From contig CAMVOK010000007.1 in assembly GCA_947169115.1 (NCBI GenBank), forward strand, positions 56,431 to 120,430: a stretch of 64,000 bases of DNA, given 5' to 3'. Shown here in pieces: positions 1-8,280 of the stretch (position 1 is the first letter of the stretch; the number at the start of each line of letters is the position of its first letter). The notes beneath the pieces are model-generated. The model did not search any database, was not told the origin of the DNA, and saw only the letters and a program-made list of their open reading frames with translations. The position numbers and the translations under genes were made by a program. The DNA is from an uncultured Prevotellaceae bacterium (GTDB lineage: Bacteria; Bacteroidota; Bacteroidia; Bacteroidales; Bacteroidaceae).

Positions 1-280
1 ACATGGCATTCTTTCGCTCCAGCTCCTGCTTTATTTCCAATGTTTTGTCAACCAAAGCTACCGTTGCACGGCCTTCTCCCTCTATTGTCACTTCGCGAAC
101 GGTTGAGATATAGTTTTTGATTAGAGCCTCAAAGTAGTGTGGCTCGGTCTTGGTGCCTTCACACACTATCAGGAAGCGCACCAGTTTTTCGCGAACGTTC
201 TCCTTGCGCTTCTTAGAAGCCTTAGCTTCTCGGCGTTGCTGCCTCAGCTTTGCGATTTCTTCTTTTCTCGAATATCCCAT
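1..280 (-). CDS. RloB-like protein, N-terminal part (cut by window edge)
   Basis: The reverse strand reads open from ATG at 280 to the left edge, about 93 residues, beginning MGYSRKEEIAKLRQQRR. A strongly basic first 30 residues are followed by VRFLIVCEGTKTEPHYFEAL, the first strand and acidic motif typical of RloB-family proteins (TOPRIM-like nucleases). The gene starts 9 bases after the stop of the AAA ATPase upstream of it, so the two are almost certainly co-transcribed. ATPase plus RloB pairs occur with restriction loci and in abortive-infection systems of the AbiL type, so a phage-defence role is inferred. The catalytic C-terminal part lies outside the window. Confidence 0.8.
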   Translation of the reverse strand, partial: MGYSRKEEIAKLRQQRREAKASKKRKENVREKLVRFLIVCEGTKTEPHYFEALIKNYISTVREVTIEGEGRATVALVDKTLEIKQELERKNAM

Positions 281-289
281 TGCAATTCT

Positions 290-1555
290 CTATTTACCAA
301 TAAAAGGTATAGCACCATAACGTCCACGGATATAGTCGCGCTTGATATCACGGTCATTGCGGACTTTCTTCCCGTCTTCATCCTTGAATTCCACAAGCGA
401 ATAGATGTCGGTAGACTCCACCTTGTCCTTCTCTGCAAACCAAATCTGGTCACGACGAACAATGTCCAAATCAAGCAGATTGGTGTCGTGGGTAGCGAAG
501 ATAAGCTGTGCTCCATGCTTGTTCTTCTTTGGATCCATAAACAGAAGCACAATATTGCGAGTAAGAAGCGGGTGTAGTTTTGCATCCAGTTCATCCACAA
601 TGAGTGTCTTGCCCTCGTTCAATGTATCGAAAATAGGCCCGGAAATTTCTATCACTTTCTTTGTTCCCTCAGACTCCATCTGGTTCTTGTGGAAATTACG
701 CTCACCAATCACAAGTCCATTCTCATCATAGACATTATGAGTAGTTATTGGTTCGACGAAACTACCCGTGGCTATGTCTTTTTCCAATTGTGACCTTATC
801 GACTTGGGGGCACTTTCCAAGGCTTCTTTGGGAATATCAACCTTCTTGACCGAAAAACGGGTAAAGCCCAGTTGCAGGGTCTTGAAGAACTCCTGAGCCT
901 GGTCTGCTCCATTCAAATGTTCCAAAAACATTCTGAGCGTAAAGGCTTCATAACCTTCGCTGTCAATTCCCGAAAGCACATTGCATTCGCCAAACCAACC
1001 TAATATGGAATTGGACTTCTCGCCCTTCAGCTGAGCCACAAGCGACAGGAAGAGACGATTTGAATTAGTCAAATTTTCTTTTCCCAGACCTTCAGGGAAT
1101 CTTTTCGCTGACACTTCAATCGTGTCTCGCGAGCGCATGAAGAGTTCATACTCTTTTTCGCCAAACGGCTTCTCATATAGCCACTCAGAAATGATGTCGG
1201 TTTTGTTATATTCAAAACCATAGCGATAAAGCACCTTACCTTTTATAAATTGTATCTCAAACAACGTAGGTTGCGAGTCAGAGTTTTCATCCAATGCAAA
1301 AGGATCGTAAGGTAGTGCATCACCCTCATTCAAACGCACAGAACGTCTGACCATGCTTCGCATAGTAGATATGGCCTGAATGAAATTACTCTTGCCACCA
1401 GAGTTTGCACCATAAAAAACTGCCAAAGGAAGCAAACTATACTTACCCTCACTGATTACAGACCCTTTGTGCTCTTTTATTGAACTCGCCTCCATACTAA
1501 AAGTACGTTCCAGTTTGAAAGAGCGATAATTTTTGACTGTGAAATTTACTAGCAT
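290..1555 (-). CDS. AAA family ATPase (RloA/AbiLi-like, ABC/SMC-type ATPase)
   Basis: A 421-residue cytosolic ATPase of the AAA_15/AAA_21 type. Visible motifs are MLVNFTVKNYRSF at the start (typical of RecF/OLD-like ATPases), Walker A GANSGGKS at about 49-56, Walker B TLIVDELDAKLHP at about 317-329 with the catalytic glutamate, and an H-loop FATHD near 354-358. The region between is the usual variable insert. It is the first gene of a two-gene unit with the RloB-like gene 9 bases downstream. In such pairs the ATPase is thought to sense or gate the TOPRIM nuclease; that role is inferred from the family. A Bacteroidetes -7 box lies 17 bases upstream of the ATG. Confidence 0.88.
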   Translation of the reverse strand: MLVNFTVKNYRSFKLERTFSMEASSIKEHKGSVISEGKYSLLPLAVFYGANSGGKSNFIQAISTMRSMVRRSVRLNEGDALPYDPFALDENSDSQPTLFEIQFIKGKVLYRYGFEYNKTDIISEWLYEKPFGEKEYELFMRSRDTIEVSAKRFPEGLGKENLTNSNRLFLSLVAQLKGEKSNSILGWFGECNVLSGIDSEGYEAFTLRMFLEHLNGADQAQEFFKTLQLGFTRFSVKKVDIPKEALESAPKSIRSQLEKDIATGSFVEPITTHNVYDENGLVIGERNFHKNQMESEGTKKVIEISGPIFDTLNEGKTLIVDELDAKLHPLLTRNIVLLFMDPKKNKHGAQLIFATHDTNLLDLDIVRRDQIWFAEKDKVESTDIYSLVEFKDEDGKKVRNDRDIKRDYIRGRYGAIPFIGK

Positions 1556-1571
1556 ATCTCAAGATTTTTGT

Positions 1572-1580
1572 GCAAAGATA
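1572..1580 (-). promoter_or_regulatory. Bacteroidetes-type -7 box for the ATPase/RloB pair
   Basis: On the reverse strand this reads TATCTTTGC, matching the Bacteroidetes TAnnTTTG consensus, and lies 17 bases upstream of the ATPase start in an AT-rich stretch. Nothing else gene-like is visible in 1581-1892. Confidence 0.6.
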
Positions 1581-1970
1581 CAATTAATTTTCGATAAAAA
1601 CTGTAAAATACGAGAAAAAATCTCAAAAATCAAGCGCAATTAACATTGTTTCGGCTTTAAAAGGATTGTAAATGCGAAAATATCTCGTTTTTTAACTTGA
1701 TTGAGTTCTTTTTGTGGGGTATACATCTTATTGGGATATGACATTTAATTACAAAACAAATTTGAGTATTCAAGATAGCATCTTCCATAGTTGCACATTC
1801 ACACCTCTTTTGGTTTATAAAAGTTAAAAACGTTAATAATACATCTTTTAAGAATCCTCAAGAATCCGCGACATCACTTTTCTACCTTTTAACCCATAAG
1901 TACTTGTTACAAAACAACTTGCAAATACGCTAATTGCAGTAGTCTAACCTCCATCGCCATTCCCAACAGC

Positions 1971-2843
1971 GTGACAAGTATTAGCAGTTATTTGTTCTCT
2001 TATTGCAGTGGTCTAACTTCCATAGACATCCCCAACAGCGTGACAAGTATCGGAGAGAGTGCGTTCCAGTTTTGTCGTGGTCTGACCTCCGTCACCATCT
2101 CCAACAGCGTGACAAGTATCGGCAATTATGCGTTCCATGGTTGCAGTAGCCTGACCTCCGTCACCATCCCCAACAGCGTGACAAGCATCGGTAGTCAAGC
2201 GTTCATGGACTGCAGTAGTTTAGAGACAATTGTTGTAAACAGTGGTAACACGGTCTATGATTCTCGCGAAGGATGTAATGCCATTATTGAGACGGCTTCC
2301 AATACATTGATTGCAGGATGCAGGAATACAATAATCCCCAACAGCGTGACAAGCATCGGTAGTTCTGCGTTCGATCGCTGTGGTTGTCCGACCTCCGTCA
2401 CCATCCCCAACAGTGTAACAAGCATCGGACAATCTGCATTCTATAACTGCAGCGGTCTGACCTCTGTCTCCATCCCCAACAGCGTGACAAGTATTGGAAA
2501 TAATGCGTTTTATGAATGTAGTGCTCTGACCGATGTGTATTGTTTTGCTACGGATGTACCAAAAGCACAATACAGTACTTTCTATTTGACTTCTATAAAA
2601 TTGGCCACGCTCCATGTTCCAGCCTCTTCCCTCGAAGCCTATCGTACAACAAATCCTTGGAGCGAATTCGGCACTATCGTGGCCTTGACGGACGAAGAAG
2701 TGGGAGTGAAGACAATTGATAATGCACAATTGATAATTAATAATGTCTATGACCTGCAAGGTCGCCACCAGACAAGGAAGCAGAAGGGCATCAACATCAT
2801 CCGAATGAACGATGGCACCACAAAAAAGGTGCTGGTTAAGTAA
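1971..2843 (+). CDS. BspA-like leucine-rich repeat protein, lacking its 5' end
   Basis: The protein is made of about seven 23-residue LRR_5 repeats (consensus NSVTSIGxxAFxxCSxLTSV), with one degenerate stretch near 80-115. It ends in DLQGRHQTRKQKGIN...KKVLVK, the short C-terminal sorting-like tail of Prevotella surface proteins. BspA-family proteins are outer-surface adhesins. The only start is a GTG inside a repeat at 1971. The repeat frame continues upstream (ANCSSLTSIAIPN) to a TAA at 1890 with no ATG, no signal peptide and no obvious ribosome site. I read it as a 5'-truncated remnant that has kept its tail. A strong terminator follows the stop. It may not be expressed. Confidence 0.75.
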   Translation: MTSISSYLFSYCSGLTSIDIPNSVTSIGESAFQFCRGLTSVTISNSVTSIGNYAFHGCSSLTSVTIPNSVTSIGSQAFMDCSSLETIVVNSGNTVYDSREGCNAIIETASNTLIAGCRNTIIPNSVTSIGSSAFDRCGCPTSVTIPNSVTSIGQSAFYNCSGLTSVSIPNSVTSIGNNAFYECSALTDVYCFATDVPKAQYSTFYLTSIKLATLHVPASSLEAYRTTNPWSEFGTIVALTDEEVGVKTIDNAQLIINNVYDLQGRHQTRKQKGINIIRMNDGTTKKVLVK

Positions 2844-2852
2844 CAAAGGAGT

Positions 2853-2892
2853 AAGAAATAGGAAGAGGCTGGTTGGCCTCTTCCTATTTCTT
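2853..2892 (+). terminator. Rho-independent-type hairpin after the LRR gene
   Basis: A near-perfect inverted repeat, with a left arm AAGAAATAGGAAGAGGC, a six-base loop and the complementary right arm ending in TTTCTT. It starts 9 bases after the LRR stop codon. Confidence 0.8.
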
Positions 2893-3056
2893 GCAGTAAG
2901 GCTTAAGCATCTCCAAGAATCATATTTTATCCCTCTCTCCAGCCATTTAGATGAATTGCTTGACCCGTTGTGACAGTTCAATTGAACCGTCGCCACGGTT
3001 CAAGCCATGCTTGAACAACCCTCAGACAAGTATTCTATAGCTTCTATCCCTTGGTT

Positions 3057-3160
3057 CAGGCAATCAAAGCATAATGGTTGCCCAATCAAAAGGTGTTGGT
3101 TGCAGCAATCAAGTCATGATGATTACCCCAATCAAAAGGTGTTGGTTGTAGCAATCAAAG
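3057..3160. repeat. Short tandem array of a 22-23-bp GGTTGCAGCAATC-type repeat
   Basis: Four degenerate units share the small inverted repeat gRTTGnnnCAAYC followed by an A-rich spacer (for example TGGTTGCAGCAATCAAG). The same unit forms the longer array at 37492-37691. The rest of 2893-3056 shows only loosely related short inverted repeats and no gene. Confidence 0.7.
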
Positions 3161-3532
3161 AATATTTCTGCTGTCTGCAAACTTAAGTATCTCTTGAATG
3201 ATTCCCTCTACATTCTGCCAAACAAGAATATTTTCGAAGCGGAGAACATGGATGCCGTTTCCGTTTAAGTACCGTGTTCGGGTTTCGTCATGCAGATGTT
3301 CGCCATAATGGTTGTGTACTTCCCCATCGAGTTCGATGCAGAGTTGTAAGGCAGGGCAATAAAAATCCAAGATGTATGGACCAATACCATGTTGCCGGCG
3401 AAACTTGTATCCTCCAACTTGGCTTCCTTTGAGATAACGCCAGAGTACAGCCTCGGCCGAGGTCGCGTGGTTGCGTAGGTCTCTTCGTTGGTCTTTTTGA
3501 GTTGTAGGGTTTGATTTCGCAGTTTTGTACAT
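3155..3532 (-). CDS. DUF559 domain protein (predicted endonuclease fold)
   Basis: A 125-residue protein of the DUF559 family, which has a very-short-patch-repair/PD-(D/E)XK-like nuclease fold. The characteristic blocks are visible: LRNHATSAEAVLWRYLK, then FRRQHGIGPYILDFYCP (the D of the ILDFYC strand), then LCIELDGEVHNH (the ELDG acidic strand), then HVLRFEN near the end. The start is ATG at 3532, and the length is normal for the family. It stands alone, with repeats on both sides and no partner gene. The biological role of these proteins is not established; a DNA repair or mobile-element link is a guess. Confidence 0.85.
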   Translation of the reverse strand: MYKTAKSNPTTQKDQRRDLRNHATSAEAVLWRYLKGSQVGGYKFRRQHGIGPYILDFYCPALQLCIELDGEVHNHYGEHLHDETRTRYLNGNGIHVLRFENILVWQNVEGIIQEILKFADSRNIL

Positions 3533-3597
3533 AGACTTTTATTCTATAGTTGAAAGGAAGTAGTTCTTCGTATCTTTAAGGAGTATGTTGTAACTAA

Positions 3598-3756
3598 TTC
3601 CCCTTCCTTTGGGGATAATTCCCCTCAAATTCCCCTCCTCCGGGGAGGAGGGGTAGGGGTGGTAGCGTCAAGGGAAAAGTATGATGGTCTGATACATTTA
3701 AATTATGGTAGTCTAAACCACCCCTGCCCCTCCTTTCGAAAAGGAGGGGAATTGAA
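3598..3756. repeat. G/C-rich palindromic repeat pair (CCCCTCC/GGAGGGG family)
   Basis: Two hairpin-forming blocks lie here: one around 3612-3661 (CCCCTCCTCCGGGGAGGAGGGG) and one around 3717-3751 (CCCCTCCTTTCGAAAAGGAGGGG). They are also inverted relative to each other (GGGGTAGGGGTGGT versus ACCACCCCTGCCCC). This is an intergenic member of the family that recurs in the flippase, GH-D and ArgB genes. No gene is seen in 3533-3832. Confidence 0.75.
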
Positions 3757-3832
3757 GTTACGCTTTCTTCTTGCAACGGTTAGGCACTTCTTATTATGTA
3801 TTTGTAACACTCCTTATTATATAATCATGTAT

Positions 3833-5179
3833 TCACTTCCTGCGTCGGGCGAAGGTCATGGTTTGCTGTATTTTGCCAGAGAGGATGTTGTGGACAGTAA
3901 TGTGGAGTTTGTCATCTTTTACTTCCCCTTCGATGACGGTGGGGAATCTTCCTTTTTGAGTACTATCCATGTAGGGGCCACCACCTATGATTTGTGCCCA
4001 TGGGCGAGATTTTGTGGCAGCATTGTAGCGATAGAAATGCTGATGTCCTGTGATGATGAGCTGGCAGTGTGCTGCCTTGAGCAGGGGAATCCACAGCTTG
4101 GCACATGTACGCTGCCATAGGGCATAGTCGGTATTGTATTGGGAAGACTTGTCAGCTGGTGCCACGTCGCCAGGGTTGTGTTTACCATTCCTGTCGAAGA
4201 GAGGAATGTGACAGAAGGCCACCAGATAAGGAGCATTGGCAATTTCGGGTTGACATAGTGCATCTTTCAACCACAGCGTCTGTGCTTCGCGATAGGCACT
4301 GCTGTTAAAGAGACCGGCGAAGAGAGGATTGGTGTCCAGTTTGTCCTCACCAGTGTCAAGTCCTATCATGGCCACGTCGCCCATGCGGACAGCGAAGTTT
4401 CGACCCAAGTCCCAGTCTCGACTGCTACGTTCTTCGGGTTGGCGATACATCCATACGCGTTCCAGATGGCGGTTGGCCATGCCGCGCAAATCGTGGTTGC
4501 CAGGGCAGAAGAGGTATGGGATTTCTGTGGCATAGTCTTTACGGGCAATGTTGGGTGTAAGGAAAATGCGCATCTGTGCTTCGATGGTTTCCTCCACATT
4601 GCTGGCATCACCATTCCATACAACGCAGGAGGGCGAGAGTTGGACTATCTTGTCGATGCTCGGAGCGAAGGCATCCCACTTGGCATGTGTGTCGTTGATA
4701 ACACAGAAGTGGGCACGACTGGCAGGACCGGCTGTAGTGAAATGGTAGATGTGCTCGTCTTCCTCGTTACCTACAATTCTCATGTTGTAACCGCTTTTAT
4801 ATTGAATGCGGTCGGCACCGATACGATAGTAGTAGGTAGTGGAGGGTTTCAATCCTGTTAGTCGGACTTGAATGACACGGTCGCTGATTTCGGTAGTACG
4901 GAATCCGCCGCACATCACCTTCCGGCTGTCGCTCAAATCGGGCTGCTCACCATAGACGACATATCCGTTGGCCATATCACTGACGGCAAAAGCTATGCCC
5001 ATAGAGGTTTCGGCATAGTTCTGTAACATAGGGGCAGACATCAACAGGGGCAGGTTTTCTTCCTCTCCTTGGGATGACTCAGACAGGGGGCTTAAAATTT
5101 CGTTCGCTTGGGCAAGGTTATTTGTGGCCAATGCCGCTGACACCAGTGCTGAGGCTTTTAAGAACTGTCGTCTGTCCAT
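3833..5179 (-). CDS. Secreted calcineurin-like metallophosphatase with PAP-type N-terminal domain
   Basis: A 448-residue exported phosphoesterase. The N-terminus MDRRQFLKASALVSAALA is a Tat-like or long Sec signal (RRxFLK). Residues about 50-145 resemble the fibronectin-like N-terminal domain of purple acid phosphatases (the LKPSTTYYYRIG segment). The metallophosphatase core then shows all its metal motifs: NDTH, WNGD, CPGNHD, the FCHIP histidine and ITGHQH. The substrate cannot be read from sequence. The gene stands just downstream of the flippase gene on the same strand, separated by an AT-rich spacer of TTTACCATTT repeats. Confidence 0.88.
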   Translation of the reverse strand: MDRRQFLKASALVSAALATNNLAQANEILSPLSESSQGEEENLPLLMSAPMLQNYAETSMGIAFAVSDMANGYVVYGEQPDLSDSRKVMCGGFRTTEISDRVIQVRLTGLKPSTTYYYRIGADRIQYKSGYNMRIVGNEEDEHIYHFTTAGPASRAHFCVINDTHAKWDAFAPSIDKIVQLSPSCVVWNGDASNVEETIEAQMRIFLTPNIARKDYATEIPYLFCPGNHDLRGMANRHLERVWMYRQPEERSSRDWDLGRNFAVRMGDVAMIGLDTGEDKLDTNPLFAGLFNSSAYREAQTLWLKDALCQPEIANAPYLVAFCHIPLFDRNGKHNPGDVAPADKSSQYNTDYALWQRTCAKLWIPLLKAAHCQLIITGHQHFYRYNAATKSRPWAQIIGGGPYMDSTQKGRFPTVIEGEVKDDKLHITVHNILSGKIQQTMTFARRRK

Positions 5180-5235
5180 AGTTCAATTTACCATTTGACC
5201 ATTTACCATTAACCGTTCCTCGATCTTTTGAATTT

Positions 5236-6768
5236 TCATTTCTTCCTGATTTCATGCCAATAGACATGGGCACAGAAGAGCAGTATCAGCAGGGTGTTTG
5301 TCAGTAAGCGAAGAGCAATATGCCATTCGTTGGTGAAGTGCATGACGGCGTAGAATAAGGCAGTCATGAGGACATACGTGAGGATGCTCTTCATCGGGTA
5401 GGGAATGGGATTCTTCGCTTGACCAACGATGTACGAGAGCACCATCGCTGTGCCGTATCCAGCTACACCTCCCCAGGCACAGGCCATGTAGCTGTACTCG
5501 GGGATGAACAGGTAGTTGACAAGGAAGAGCACGGCGCAACCCGCGAGCGAGAACCAGGCTCCGTAGATGGTTTTGTCGATGAGTTTATACCAAAACGAGA
5601 GGTTGAAATAGACACCCATCATGATTTCGGCCACCATGACAATGGGTACGACGGCCATACCTTCGCGGTAACCCTTACCGAGGATAAGCTGTAAGATGTC
5701 GATGTAGCCCATGACGCAAAGGAAGGCCAGCAGGGTGAAGATGAGGAAGTACTTCATTGCCACTGCATAGTACTCGTTCTTGTCCTTATCTTTCGACTTG
5801 GCAAAGACAATGGGCTCGTAGGCATAGCGGAAAGCCTGCGTTATCATGGCCATAATCATGGCTATCTTCACACAGCTGCCGTAAATACCCAGTTGTACGT
5901 TGGCCTCGACCTTGTCGGGATAGACCAGCGGGAACATGATCTTGTCAGCCACTTGGTTCAAAATGCCCGCAACGCCCAGTATGAGTATGGGCCACGAGTA
6001 AGAGAGCATCCGCTTCAATAAAGACCAGTCGAAATGCCAATGTATCTTGAACAGTTCGGGGATGAAAATCAGGCTGATGAGACTCGTGCAAGCCAGATTG
6101 ATGGCAAAAACGTAGAATACGCTCGTCTTATGCAACACCACAAAATAGAGTAGGTTCAGTCCGATGTTGAAGGCAATGAACAGTAATTTCAGGGTAGCAA
6201 AGCGGATAGGGCGTTTTTGGAATCGTAAGAATGAGAATGGCAACGCCTGCAGGGCATCCATCGCTACTACAGCAGCCATCATCAGCAGATACTCATGGTG
6301 CTCACCGTAGCCTAGTTTATCGGCTATGGGGGTGATGAAGCCGAAGATACAGGCCAAGAACAGAGCCGTGAGCGAGGCTATCAGCGCGAAGCCTGTGGAA
6401 AAGACGGTATCGGGCCAGACAGCCCCCTCCCAGCCTCCCCGAGGGGAGGGGAATCTTCCCCCCTCGGGGGGAGTGAGGGGGGGCTGTTCATTTGCAAACC
6501 TGAACAGCGTCGTTTCCATGCCGAAGGTGAGCAGCACCAGTATGAGCGCTGTATAGGCATAGATGTTTGTCGAGATGCCGTAGTCGCCCGACTGCGTCGG
6601 CATGTAATGGGTATATAGCGGTACGAGCAGGTAGTTGAGGAACCTTCCCACAATGCTGCTCAGCCCGTAGATGGCTGTATCCTTGAATAAACGGGCGACC
6701 CCACCCCCCTTCCCCTCCCGAGTGAGGGGAGTGTTTACTATATTCTCTTGTGTGTCTTTTTTACTCAT
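5236..6768 (-). CDS. Oligosaccharide flippase / polysaccharide biosynthesis protein (Wzx-like, MOP superfamily)
   Basis: A polytopic membrane protein of 510 residues with about 12-14 hydrophobic segments, the layout of Wzx/RfbX-type flippases. FKDTAIYGLSSIVGRFLNYLLVP is the family's N-terminal helix. These proteins move lipid-linked glycans across the inner membrane. Two unusual stretches are encoded by G/C-rich palindromic repeats. Residues about 13-23 (TPLTREGKGGG) precede the first helix, and residues about 95-116 (PPLTPPEGG...RGGWEGA) fall in the loop between the second and third helices. Both keep the frame. No other capsule genes adjoin it, so its glycan is unknown. Confidence 0.87.
   Translation of the reverse strand: MSKKDTQENIVNTPLTREGKGGGVARLFKDTAIYGLSSIVGRFLNYLLVPLYTHYMPTQSGDYGISTNIYAYTALILVLLTFGMETTLFRFANEQPPLTPPEGGRFPSPRGGWEGAVWPDTVFSTGFALIASLTALFLACIFGFITPIADKLGYGEHHEYLLMMAAVVAMDALQALPFSFLRFQKRPIRFATLKLLFIAFNIGLNLLYFVVLHKTSVFYVFAINLACTSLISLIFIPELFKIHWHFDWSLLKRMLSYSWPILILGVAGILNQVADKIMFPLVYPDKVEANVQLGIYGSCVKIAMIMAMITQAFRYAYEPIVFAKSKDKDKNEYYAVAMKYFLIFTLLAFLCVMGYIDILQLILGKGYREGMAVVPIVMVAEIMMGVYFNLSFWYKLIDKTIYGAWFSLAGCAVLFLVNYLFIPEYSYMACAWGGVAGYGTAMVLSYIVGQAKNPIPYPMKSILTYVLMTALFYAVMHFTNEWHIALRLLTNTLLILLFCAHVYWHEIRKK
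6421..6485. repeat. Palindromic repeat inserted in frame in the flippase gene
   Basis: About 65 bp with terminal inverted repeats AGCCCCC/GGGGGGCT and two internal hairpins (CTCCCCGAGGGGAG and CCCCCCTCGGGGGG). It encodes flippase residues 95-116, a Pro/Gly-rich loop. Confidence 0.8.
6700..6731. repeat. Partial palindromic repeat at the flippase N-terminus
   Basis: CCCCTCCCGAGTGAGGGG and an adjoining CCCCACCCCCC run, the same family as 6421-6485. It encodes residues about 13-23, ahead of the first membrane helix. Confidence 0.65.
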
Positions 6769-6786
6769 ATTTGTATATGTTTATAC

Positions 6787-6820
6787 GCCCTCCCCTCGGG
6801 GAGGGATTGGGGTAGGGGTC
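6787..6820. repeat. Palindromic repeat between the SpmAB-like and flippase genes
   Basis: CCCTCCCCTCGGGGAGGG followed by ATTGGGGTAGGGG. It lies immediately past the stop of the SpmAB-like gene and could act as a hairpin terminator for it. Confidence 0.7.
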
Positions 6821-6821
6821 T

Positions 6822-8108
6822 TTAATAGAAGAACAGGTATGCAACACCTATCGCAGCGAGTACGCCGACAAGGTCGGTTAGGAGTCCGGCAGCAACGGCA
6901 TGGCGCGTGTTACGGACACCTACGGAGCCGAAATAAACGGCGAGGATGTAGAAAGTGGTATCTGTGGCTCCCTGGAAGATACATGAGAGGCGACCGACGA
7001 AGGAATCGGCTCCATAGGTGGTCATAGCATCCACCATCATGCCGCGTGCTCCGCTACCACTAAGGGGTTTCATCAGTGCCGTGGGCAGGGCACCCACGAA
7101 GTCAGCATTGATGCCCATAAACTCGAAGCCTTTCTCGATGCCCGAGATCAGTACGTCCATCGCTCCCGAAGCACGGAATACGCCAATGGCAACGAGGATG
7201 GCCACCAGATAGGGGATGATTCGTACGGCAGTCTCGAAACCGCCCTTGGCTCCCTCAATGAAGGCCTCATAGACATTTACTTTTTTCCTTATACCAGCCA
7301 CGATGAAGGCCACGATGATGCCGAAGAGCATGACGTTGGCGATGGTGGTGCTCCAAAGGTTCAGGCCCTCACGACTCAGTTGCGAAGCACAAAATGCCAT
7401 TCCGCTCACCAAAAGGCAGAGCCCCAGCATCGTGCCCATGATGGCACGGTTGAAAAGATTTATCTTCTGATAGAGGCTGGTGATAATGATGCCAGCCATC
7501 GTGGCTATGGTAGTTGCCAACAGAATAGGAATAAAGACATCGGTGGGCTGTGCTGCACCCATCTGTGCTCGATAGACAAGGATGCTGACAGGGATGAGTG
7601 TTAATCCGCTGGTGTTCAGAACGAGGAACATTATCATCGGATTGGATGCCGTCTCGCGCAGTTCCTGCATGCGATTGTCGTCAATCTCACCCCGCTCCCT
7701 TTTCACCCTTAATCCTTCATCCTTAATCTCCTGCATTCCCTCCATTGCCTTCAGACCAAGGGGTGTTGCGGCATTGTCAAGACCGAGCATGTTGGCTCCG
7801 AGGTTCATGAAGATGTGACCAAAAACAGGATGTCCCTCGGGAATATCTGGGAATAGTCGCCTAAATAAAGGATTCAGCGCGCGTGCGAGGGCATTGACCA
7901 GTCCTCCCTTTTCACCGATCTTCATGATGCCCATCCACAGAGCCAGCGTTCCCGTTAGGCCGAGGGATATTTCAAAAGCAGTTTTTGACGAAGCAAAAGT
8001 ACTCTCAATAATGGCAGGGAACACTTCGGTGTTACCCATGCACAATTCCACCGTCGCAATAAGGAATGCGATGAGGAAAAAACCAATCCAAATATAATTT
8101 AGTACCAT
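6822..8108 (-). CDS. SpmA/SpmB-like fused nucleoside-recognition (Gate) domain membrane protein
   Basis: A 428-residue polytopic membrane protein. The first half matches SpmA-type Gate domains (GLTGTLALWMGIMKIGEKGG, then FMNLGANMLGLDNAATPLGL). The second half matches SpmB (IRIIPYLVAILVAIGVFRASGAMD, then ALPTALMKPLSGSGARGMM). Bacteroidales usually carry this fused form; transport of a small solute is presumed, the substrate is unknown. Residues about 127-149 (KDEGLRVKRERGEI...) are an extra hydrophilic stretch between MQE and RETASN, where relatives run straight through. That stretch is bracketed by a duplicated CCTGCAT. Confidence 0.85.
   Translation of the reverse strand: MVLNYIWIGFFLIAFLIATVELCMGNTEVFPAIIESTFASSKTAFEISLGLTGTLALWMGIMKIGEKGGLVNALARALNPLFRRLFPDIPEGHPVFGHIFMNLGANMLGLDNAATPLGLKAMEGMQEIKDEGLRVKRERGEIDDNRMQELRETASNPMIMFLVLNTSGLTLIPVSILVYRAQMGAAQPTDVFIPILLATTIATMAGIIITSLYQKINLFNRAIMGTMLGLCLLVSGMAFCASQLSREGLNLWSTTIANVMLFGIIVAFIVAGIRKKVNVYEAFIEGAKGGFETAVRIIPYLVAILVAIGVFRASGAMDVLISGIEKGFEFMGINADFVGALPTALMKPLSGSGARGMMVDAMTTYGADSFVGRLSCIFQGATDTTFYILAVYFGSVGVRNTRHAVAAGLLTDLVGVLAAIGVAYLFFY
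7661..7733. repeat. Low-complexity insert in the SpmAB-like gene, flanked by a 7-bp duplication
   Basis: A purine-rich (coding strand) block with the repeated CCTTAATCCTTCATCC pattern lies between two CCTGCAT copies (near 7663-7669 and 7730-7736). It encodes about 22 extra residues and duplicates the residues MQE. Confidence 0.6.
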
Positions 8109-8117
8109 AACAAGTAC

Positions 8118-8209
8118 AAAATTAAAAATTAAAAATTAAAAATTAAAAATTCTTGCTCCATTTTATTACGCAAACGTCCAAAGGCCGAGCGAAAAATTAA
8201 AAATTAAAT
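8118..8209. repeat. AAAATTAAAAATT simple repeat cluster
   Basis: Five tandem AAAAATT units, a short unique segment, then two more units. Similar runs occur at 16262-16292. No gene is seen in 8109-8371. Confidence 0.7.
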
Positions 8210-8236
8210 GAGGGAAAGTACATGGTTATGGGCAAA

Positions 8237-8280
8237 AAGAAAGAGCCACGGATAATCCGCGACTCTTTCCTTCAATTCTC
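8237..8280 (-). terminator. Hairpin terminator for the OB-repeat surface protein gene
   Basis: On the reverse strand, AAAGAGTCGCGGATTATCCG pairs with the segment ending GGCTCTTT and is followed by the T-rich tail CTTTTTGCCC. Confidence 0.65.

Noticed and set aside
1971..2530. DNA-level tandem repeat CCCAACAGCGTGACAAG
   Set aside because: It is the coding of the 23-residue LRR repeats, not a separate element.
3155..3532. DUF559 gene as part of a homing element or IS
   Set aside because: No terminal inverted repeats or insertion target are visible around it; the flanking repeats belong to unrelated families.
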